Source: an uncultured Faecalibacterium sp.
GTDB lineage: Bacteria; Bacillota; Clostridia; Oscillospirales; Ruminococcaceae
Direction of reading: 5' to 3'
Assembly: GCA_900765105.1 (NCBI GenBank)
Contig: CAAFQM010000097.1
Coordinates: 1-18,692, forward strand
DNA length: 18,692 nucleotides
The notes under the pieces were generated by a model. It saw nothing but the letters and a program-made list of their open reading frames with translations. It had not been told where the DNA came from and did no database searches. Each line of letters opens with the position of its first letter. Positions within the stretch are counted from its first letter, which is position 1. A program made the translations under genes and the position numbers. Shown here one piece after another: positions 13,247 to 18,692 of the stretch.

Positions 13247-16213
13247 ATGATCACCACCGAAAAGCAGTTTGAATCGGACATTGCGGCGGCGCTGCTCTCC
13301 CCTGCCGGGGGCTACACCCGAAACGGAGATTGCTACGACCCCAAGCTGGGGCTGTTTGTGGATACCCTGATCCGCTTTGTGCAAAAGACCCAGCCCAACG
13401 AGTGGGCATTTTTTGAAAAGCAAAACCCGGTAAACCCGGTGCGGAAGTTCTGCACGGCCTTTAACAATGCCTGCGATGCGGACGGGCTGCTTTCGGTGCT
13501 GCGGTATGGCTTCAAGCACCGGGGACGGCGGTTCCGGGTGTGCTATTTTCAGCCGGAGTCCGCGCTGAACCAGAAGGACGCCCAGCGCTACGCCCAAAAC
13601 GAGGTCACCTGCAACCGGCAGTGGTTCTACTCCGACACCACCCACAATTCGGTGGACATGGTGCTGGCGGTAAACGGCATCCCGGTGTTCGCCTTTGAGC
13701 TGAAGAACCAGTTCACCGGACAGACCGTGGAGAACGCCAAGCAGCAGTGGATGCACGACCGGGACCCCCGGGAGGTGTGTTTCCAGTTCAACAAGCGCAT
13801 TCTGGGCTACTTTTGCGTAGACCTGACCGAGGTGTGGATGGCCACCCGGCTGGCAGGCAAGGACACCCGCTTTCTGCCCTTCAATCAGGGCTCTAACGGT
13901 GCCGGACGGGACGGCGGCGCAGGCAACCCGCCCAACCCCAACGGCTACCTTACCGCCTACCTCTGGGAAGAAGTGTTCCAGAAGGACAGCATGATGGACA
14001 TCCTGCAAAAGTTCATGAGCCTGCAGGACGGCAAGACCCTCATTTTTCCCCGGTACCATCAGCTGGACGTGGTGCGCAAGCTGGTGGCAGATGTGCGGCA
14101 GAAGGGTGCCGGGCAGCACTATCTCATCCAGCACAGCGCCGGGTCGGGCAAGTCCAACTCCATTGCTTGGACGGCGTACCGGCTGGCTTCCCTGTTCAAC
14201 ACCGAGAACAAGCCGGTGTTTGCCAGTGTCATCGTGGTGACTGACCGCACCGTGCTGGACGCACAGCTGCAGGAGACCATCTCCGGCTTCGACCATACGC
14301 TGGGCGCGGTGGAGGCCATCGGCGAGGACAAAAACTCCGGTGACCTGCGGGATGCCATCAACAATGGCGCACGCATTATCATCACCACACTGCAGAAGTT
14401 CCCGGTCATCTACACCGAGGTGAACAGGACCGCCGGGAAGAACTATGCAGTCATCATCGACGAAGCGCACTCCTCCCAGACCGGCACCTCCGCTTTAAAG
14501 CTGAAAGCAGCCCTTGCCGATACCGAGGATGCGCTGCGGGAATATGCCGAGCTGGAAGGCAAAGCGGAGGACGAGATCGACCCGGAGGATGCGCTGGTGA
14601 AGGAGCTCACCTCCCACGGACGGCACAAGAACCTGTCCTTCTTTGCCTTTACCGCCACCCCAAAAGCCGCCACGCTGGAGCTGTTCGGCACCGAGTACCC
14701 GGACGGCAGCCACCACCCCTTCCACATTTACAGTATGCGGCAGGCTATCGAGGAAGGGTTTATTCTGGATGTGCTGCAAAACTACATGACCTATTCCACC
14801 TGCTTCAAGATCGCCAAGACCATCCCGGACAATCCCGATCTGCCTGCCAGCCGGGCGGCGAAGCTCATCCGCAAGTATGAAGAGTTGCACCCCTACAACA
14901 TCAGCCAGAAGGCAAAGATCATTGTAGAGCCCTTCCGGGAGCCCCCCAGCCACAAGATCGGCGGGCGGGGCAAGATGATGGTGGTCACCTCCTCCCGATT
15001 GGCGGCGGTGCGGTACTTCCACGAGGTCAAGCGCTACATTGCGGAGCAGGGCTATGATGATGTGCAGATCTTAGCGGCATTCTCCGGTGCCGTACCGGAC
15101 GGCGGCGTGGAGTACACGGAGCAGTCTCTGAACGTCCGCGCCGACGGCAGCCACATTGCGGAAAGCCAAACTAAGACGGAGTTCCATAACAACTTCAATG
15201 TGCTCATCGTGGCTGAAAAATATCAGACCGGCTTTGACGAACCGCTGCTCCACACCATGATCGTGGACAAAAAGCTGAAGGGCGTCAAGGCGGTGCAGAC
15301 CCTCTCCCGCCTGAACCGTACCTGTCCCGGCAAAATCGACACCTTTGTGCTGGATTTCGTGAACAAAGCGGAGGACATCCGGGAGGCATTCCAGCCCTTT
15401 TATCAGGAGACTTTTCTGGAGCAGGAGGTCAACACCGACCTCATTTACAAGACCCAGAAGGAGCTGCGGAGCTTTGCCGTCTATTCCGATGCAGATGTGG
15501 AAGCCTTTGCCAAGGAATATTTCCGCAGCACCAAGCAGGATAAAAACGCCGTGGGCCGCATGAGCAGCGTTTTAAAGCCCGTGGCAGACCGCTACAACCA
15601 GAAAACGCAGGCCGAGCGGTACCAGTTCCGCCGTCTGCTGCGCAGCCTTGTCAAGTGGTACGGCTACGTTTCGCAGGTGGCACGGATGTTCGATGAAGAG
15701 TTGCACAAGGAGAATGTATTCTGTGCCTACCTGCTCAAGCTGCTGCCGCCGGACGAGGTCTCTCCGCTGGATCTGGAGGGCAAATTGCAGCTGGAGTATT
15801 ACAAGCTGCAAAAGACCTTTGCCGGTGCCATCGAGTTGGAACACGCCAAAGGCGTCTATGAGCCGGTCACCCAGAAGGGTGATCTCGGCCACGACCCCAA
15901 GGAGCCGCTGGACGAGATCATTTTGAAGATCAACGAGAAGTTCAAGGGTGAGTTCACCAATGCCGACCGGGTGCTGCTTACTGCCCTGCACGACCGTCTG
16001 CTGGCTGACCCGAAACTGGCAAAACTGGCGCGAAGCTCCGACCCGCAGATCTTTACCGAGAGCATCTTCCCCAAAGCCTTTGACACTGCCGCACAGGACA
16101 GCTATCTTGAAGCGCAGGACACCTTCTCTTCCCTGTTTGAGGACACCAGCAAGTACAAGGCTATTATGTCGGCATTGGCAGAGTGGTTGTATGGGGAATT
16201 CCGGAAGAAGTAA
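13247..16213 (+). CDS. hsdR: Type I restriction-modification system, restriction/translocase subunit
   Basis: The 988-residue motor and nuclease subunit, of usual length. The N-terminal PD-(D/E)xK nuclease is seen as Asp in VDMVLAVNG followed by FELKNQ (Glu151, Lys153). The translocase has a Walker A HSAGSGKSNS (Gly299-Ser303), the DEAH box (Asp405-His408) in VIIDEAHSSQTG, TATP (469-472), and later helicase motifs AEKYQTGFDEP and VQTLSRLNRT. The C-terminal region, residues about 760-988, is helical and would bind HsdM. GGAGG precedes the ATG at 13247. Codon use is GC-rich like hsdM, unlike the four genes in between. No clear terminator follows; the mobile-element end begins within the next 155 bases. 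Confidence 0.95.
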   Translation: MITTEKQFESDIAAALLSPAGGYTRNGDCYDPKLGLFVDTLIRFVQKTQPNEWAFFEKQNPVNPVRKFCTAFNNACDADGLLSVLRYGFKHRGRRFRVCYFQPESALNQKDAQRYAQNEVTCNRQWFYSDTTHNSVDMVLAVNGIPVFAFELKNQFTGQTVENAKQQWMHDRDPREVCFQFNKRILGYFCVDLTEVWMATRLAGKDTRFLPFNQGSNGAGRDGGAGNPPNPNGYLTAYLWEEVFQKDSMMDILQKFMSLQDGKTLIFPRYHQLDVVRKLVADVRQKGAGQHYLIQHSAGSGKSNSIAWTAYRLASLFNTENKPVFASVIVVTDRTVLDAQLQETISGFDHTLGAVEAIGEDKNSGDLRDAINNGARIIITTLQKFPVIYTEVNRTAGKNYAVIIDEAHSSQTGTSALKLKAALADTEDALREYAELEGKAEDEIDPEDALVKELTSHGRHKNLSFFAFTATPKAATLELFGTEYPDGSHHPFHIYSMRQAIEEGFILDVLQNYMTYSTCFKIAKTIPDNPDLPASRAAKLIRKYEELHPYNISQKAKIIVEPFREPPSHKIGGRGKMMVVTSSRLAAVRYFHEVKRYIAEQGYDDVQILAAFSGAVPDGGVEYTEQSLNVRADGSHIAESQTKTEFHNNFNVLIVAEKYQTGFDEPLLHTMIVDKKLKGVKAVQTLSRLNRTCPGKIDTFVLDFVNKAEDIREAFQPFYQETFLEQEVNTDLIYKTQKELRSFAVYSDADVEAFAKEYFRSTKQDKNAVGRMSSVLKPVADRYNQKTQAERYQFRRLLRSLVKWYGYVSQVARMFDEELHKENVFCAYLLKLLPPDEVSPLDLEGKLQLEYYKLQKTFAGAIELEHAKGVYEPVTQKGDLGHDPKEPLDEIILKINEKFKGEFTNADRVLLTALHDRLLADPKLAKLARSSDPQIFTESIFPKAFDTAAQDSYLEAQDTFSSLFEDTSKYKAIMSALAEWLYGEFRKK

Positions 16214-16245
16214 AACAGTTTTTCATTTTTATTTACTTAAACAGC

Positions 16246-16264
16246 CTGCATCCACAGGATGCGG
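16246..16264. repeat. Small hairpin after hsdR
   Basis: GCATCC-ACA-GGATGC (16248-16262), extended by a G-T and a C-G pair. It lacks a T-run after it, so it is at best a weak terminator for hsdR. It may instead belong to the junction between the chromosome and the mobile element. Confidence 0.5.
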
Positions 16265-16294
16265 TTCAAGGGTTTGGGTGTTGTATGCTCTAAA

Positions 16295-16324
16295 AGACTT
16301 CTTAATCAGATGATTTGGAAGTCT
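16295..16324. repeat. Imperfect 30-bp palindrome centred on GA, candidate left end of the element
   Basis: AGACTTC (16295-16301) mirrors GAAGTCT (16318-16324), and inside it AATCA (16304-16308) mirrors TGATT (16311-16315), leaving a central GA at 16309-16310. Only one T-T mismatch and one G-T position break the symmetry. TnpX-type large serine recombinases are known to act at GA dinucleotides close to the recombinase gene, so this is a candidate crossover or binding site. Confidence 0.5.
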
Positions 16325-16368
16325 CTTAGAACACACAACTTTACATACCGAAGAAAGGAGACAAAACC

Positions 16369-18243
16369 ATGAGCAAAAGCGAGAAAATCACTGCTCTTTA
16401 CGAGCGTTTGAGCCGAGACGATGATATGGATGGCGAGAGCAACTCCATATCCAATCAAAAAAGACAGTTGGAAGACTACGCTGCCCAGCATAATCTTCCT
16501 AATATCGTCCATTTTACGGACGATGGCATAAGTGGCACTCGATTTGACCGCCCCGGATTTCTTGCCTTGATGAAAGAGGTCGAAGCCGGGAATGTGGAGT
16601 ATCTGTGCCTAAAGGACATGAGCCGTCTGGGGCGTGATTATCTGAAAGTCGGTCAAATCATGGAAATTCTGCGACAGCAAGGTGTCCGTCTCATTGCTAT
16701 CAATGATGGCGTTGATACTGCCAGAGGGGACGATGATTTTACCCCTTTCCGAAACATCATGAACGAATATTACGCACGAGACACCAGCCGTAAAATCCGT
16801 TCCACTTTCCAAGCAAAAGGCAAGACAGGCAAGCATCTTACAGGCTTAGTAATCTATGGTTACCTCTGGAATGAGACAAGAGACCAGTGGCTTGTAGATG
16901 AATATTCGGCAGAGGTTGTAAAGCGTATCTTTTCAATGACGATTGAGGGCATGGGACCTTATCAGATAGCAAACAGGCTGAAAGAGGAAAAGGTACTCAT
17001 TCCCTCTGCATATCTGGCACAGTTCAACGAGGGTGTGAACAAAAACAAGACTTTCAAAGATGTTTACGGCTGGGGTTCTTCCACCATCTGCAACATTCTT
17101 GATAAGCGTGAGTATTTGGGACACACCATCAATTTCAAGACCCGAAAGCATTTCAAGGATAAGAAAAGCCATTATGTGCCGGAGGACGAATGGACGATTT
17201 TTGAGAATACCCATGAAGCCATCATTGACCAAGAGACCTTTGACCTTGCACAGAAAGTCAGAAGCAAGGTACGCCGTTATCCCGATGGCTGGGGCGATGT
17301 TGCACCGTTGACGGGCTTGCTCTATTGTGCTGATTGCGGCAGCAAAATGTATGTCCACCGCTTTAACAACGGCAAACGCATTTCGCAATATACCTGTTCA
17401 AAGTACAGCAAAATCCCTGTTGGGACGCTCTGCAAGACCCAGCACCGTATCAATGAAAGTGTTGTGTTGGAGCTGGTAAAAGACCTATTGAAAGCCATTG
17501 CCGAGTATGCCAAGCATGAACGAGCCGAGTTTGTCCGAGTGGTGCAGGAGGCACAGTCCAGCCAGCAGACAGCAGAGGTCAAGAAACAGCGGACACGCCT
17601 TGCAACCGCAAAGCAGAGAATATCCGAGCTGGAAGTCCTGCTCTGCAAAATCTATGAGGACAACATCTTAGGCAAGCTCTCTGACAGCCGCTATGCCACC
17701 TTAGACGCTCAATACGAAAAGGAACAGAAAGAGTTGACCGCTGAAATCAGCACGCTGGAAAAGGCAATCAGTGACTATGAAAAGCACGAAAAGGACGCTG
17801 ACCGTTTCATTGCTCTGATTGATAAATACGAGAATTTTGACGAGCTGACCATTACCATGCTCAATGAGTTTGTTGAAAAAATCCTTGTGCATGAGCGTGA
17901 CCGAAAAGGCAGTATTCAGACCACGCAGGAGGTTGAGATTTACTTCAATTTCGTTGGGCGTTTCGTCCCTCCGAAGTTTGCGGAAGTAGAGCTGACCCCA
18001 GAGGAATTAGAGGAAATCCGCAAGCGTGAGGAACGCAAGGACAGACTTCATCAGAATTACTTGAAGCGTAAAGCCAGCGGTTGGCAAAGGCAGTACGAGG
18101 ACAGAACAAAAGCAAAGAAAAAGGCTGAAATGGACGCAAAGAAAAACGCTCTCCGAGCCGAGGATATAGCAAAGGGCGTGTTCATTCCTGTCAGCAATAT
18201 GCCGAAGTTAGAGCCGAAAATCGCACCACAGAAAGGAGCTTAA
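16369..18243 (+). CDS. Large serine recombinase, TnpX/DUF4368 type
   Basis: A 624-residue site-specific recombinase that excises and inserts the element through a circular form. The N-terminal resolvase domain carries the catalytic Ser15 in ALYERLSRDD, with YLCLKDMSRLGRDYLKVGQ further on. The Recombinase domain spans about residues 165-285 (GPYQIANRLKEEKV, WGSSTICNIL, EYLGHTINFKTR). A zinc ribbon follows with Cys320, Cys323, Cys343 and Cys355, then a coiled coil (residues about 390-480) and a DUF4368-like end (about 485-550, FDELTITMLNEFVEKILVHE). The tail is basic and rich in Lys. AGGAGA stands before the ATG. It is followed by tnpV after 2 bases. Family and layout match Tn4451-like transposons and related clostridial elements. 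Confidence 0.92.
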   Translation: MSKSEKITALYERLSRDDDMDGESNSISNQKRQLEDYAAQHNLPNIVHFTDDGISGTRFDRPGFLALMKEVEAGNVEYLCLKDMSRLGRDYLKVGQIMEILRQQGVRLIAINDGVDTARGDDDFTPFRNIMNEYYARDTSRKIRSTFQAKGKTGKHLTGLVIYGYLWNETRDQWLVDEYSAEVVKRIFSMTIEGMGPYQIANRLKEEKVLIPSAYLAQFNEGVNKNKTFKDVYGWGSSTICNILDKREYLGHTINFKTRKHFKDKKSHYVPEDEWTIFENTHEAIIDQETFDLAQKVRSKVRRYPDGWGDVAPLTGLLYCADCGSKMYVHRFNNGKRISQYTCSKYSKIPVGTLCKTQHRINESVVLELVKDLLKAIAEYAKHERAEFVRVVQEAQSSQQTAEVKKQRTRLATAKQRISELEVLLCKIYEDNILGKLSDSRYATLDAQYEKEQKELTAEISTLEKAISDYEKHEKDADRFIALIDKYENFDELTITMLNEFVEKILVHERDRKGSIQTTQEVEIYFNFVGRFVPPKFAEVELTPEELEEIRKREERKDRLHQNYLKRKASGWQRQYEDRTKAKKKAEMDAKKNALRAEDIAKGVFIPVSNMPKLEPKIAPQKGA

Positions 18244-18245
18244 TC

Positions 18246-18593
18246 ATGGAACTGAATTTTATCAAATGTGGGGACTACTACATCCCAGACATCAAAGTGA
18301 AAAATCCGAATATCCGTCTTGGAAAATGGGGACGGATGCGGAAAGAGTATCTGCGACTGGCTAATCCGGTGCTGTTCTCCGACATGGTGCTGAATGAAAC
18401 CCTCTATGAGCATTGTGCGGAGATTGAGGAAACAGCCAAGAAGCGTATGGAAATCATCGTGCCGCAGCTTGCAAAGGCATACGGTGTGACGGAGCAGCTC
18501 AAAGCAGAGAACCAAATCGAATGGGTTCGGCAGATGAACGCTTGTGTTGCACAGGCTGAGGAAGCTATCAAGGGCGAGTTGATTTACTGCTGA
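18246..18593 (+). CDS. tnpV: TnpV-like transposon protein
   Basis: A 115-residue small soluble protein of the TnpV type, which sits directly after the large serine recombinase in Tn4451-like elements. It begins MELNFIKCGDYYIPDIKV, then a basic segment GKWGRMRKEYLRLANPVLF and a helical acidic second half (CAEIEETAKKRMEIIVPQLA). Its role is not settled; it is not the catalytic enzyme. AAAGGAG lies within the last codons of the recombinase gene, 2 bases before whose end the start is set, so they are coupled. Confidence 0.85.
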   Translation: MELNFIKCGDYYIPDIKVKNPNIRLGKWGRMRKEYLRLANPVLFSDMVLNETLYEHCAEIEETAKKRMEIIVPQLAKAYGVTEQLKAENQIEWVRQMNACVAQAEEAIKGELIYC

Positions 18594-18610
18594 GAAAGGA
18601 GCATGAATTT

Positions 18611-18692
18611 ATGATTTTAGAAGCAATCTTCAATGGAGAGATTTATCCGGCAGAAACGGTAGTACCGAAATCAGAGAAGTTTCGGGAAGCAG
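18611..18692 (+). CDS. DUF6809-like protein (N-terminal part, cut by window edge)
   Basis: Only 27 codons are visible: MILEAIFNGEIYPAETVVPK and a few more to the end of the window. The start resembles small proteins of the DUF6809 type that follow tnpV in clostridial elements. GAAAGGAG precedes the ATG at 18611 by 9 bases; an ATG at 18602 meets a stop after two codons. The assignment is from memory on a short stretch. Confidence 0.6.
   Translation, partial: MILEAIFNGEIYPAETVVPKSEKFREA

Noticed and set aside
16214..16294. A true terminator for hsdR
   Set aside because: The only stable hairpin (16246-16264) is not followed by a T-run; the T-rich stretch at 16218-16235 comes before it.
1..18692. 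tRNA, rRNA, CRISPR array or riboswitch
   Set aside because: No direct-repeat array with regular spacers was seen. I recognised no tRNA-like cloverleaf, rRNA segment or known riboswitch core by eye; covariance-model searches would be needed to exclude weak ones.

Overview
The window looks like a chromosomal segment of a GC-rich gut clostridium of the Oscillospiraceae, most like Faecalibacterium or a close relative. This rests on GC-rich codon use in the housekeeping genes, AGGAGG-type ribosome binding sites, clostridial protein families and a Tn4451-type mobile element. The genus is an inference from style of sequence and remembered protein families, not from a search.

Layout. (1) Positions 1-2588: end of a carbohydrate ABC-transporter operon (two MalF/MalG-like permeases) followed by a GH77 4-alpha-glucanotransferase (malQ), closed by a strong hairpin terminator. 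(2) 2789-3767: a short self-contained transcription unit with its own good promoter and terminator. It encodes two small secreted-type precursors (152 and 111 aa) whose N-terminal leaders match without gaps and end in Gly-Gly, while the mature parts do not resemble each other. I regard this as the most likely undescribed system here. (3) 3771-7842: a GHMP sugar kinase (galK-like) on the minus strand, divergent from an AraC-family regulator that is followed 12 bases later by rlmD. The rlmD protein carries an extra C-terminal domain of about 100 aa in lower-GC codons. (4) 7843-16213: a type I restriction-modification locus in the order hsdM, AbiJ-like abortive-infection gene, hsdS, DUF5677 gene, 70-aa gene, hsdR. 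The outer hsdM and hsdR are GC-rich like the host, whereas everything between them is visibly AT-rich, as if a swappable defence cassette sits inside a conserved frame. (5) 16214-18692: the left end of a Tn4451-like element with a large serine recombinase (DUF4368 type), TnpV, and the start of a DUF6809-like gene cut by the window edge. An imperfect 30-bp palindrome centred on a GA dinucleotide lies 45 bases upstream of the recombinase gene.

Working together: the transporter, malQ and perhaps the kinase and AraC regulator serve uptake and use of oligosaccharides. The two Gly-Gly precursors would need a C39-peptidase ABC exporter, which is not in this window. The hsd operon would methylate self DNA and cut foreign DNA, with the AbiJ-like and DUF5677 proteins as probable additional or back-up defences. 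The rlmD tail, the AT-rich cassette and the recombinase together mark 7.5-18.7 kb as a region of repeated gene gain.
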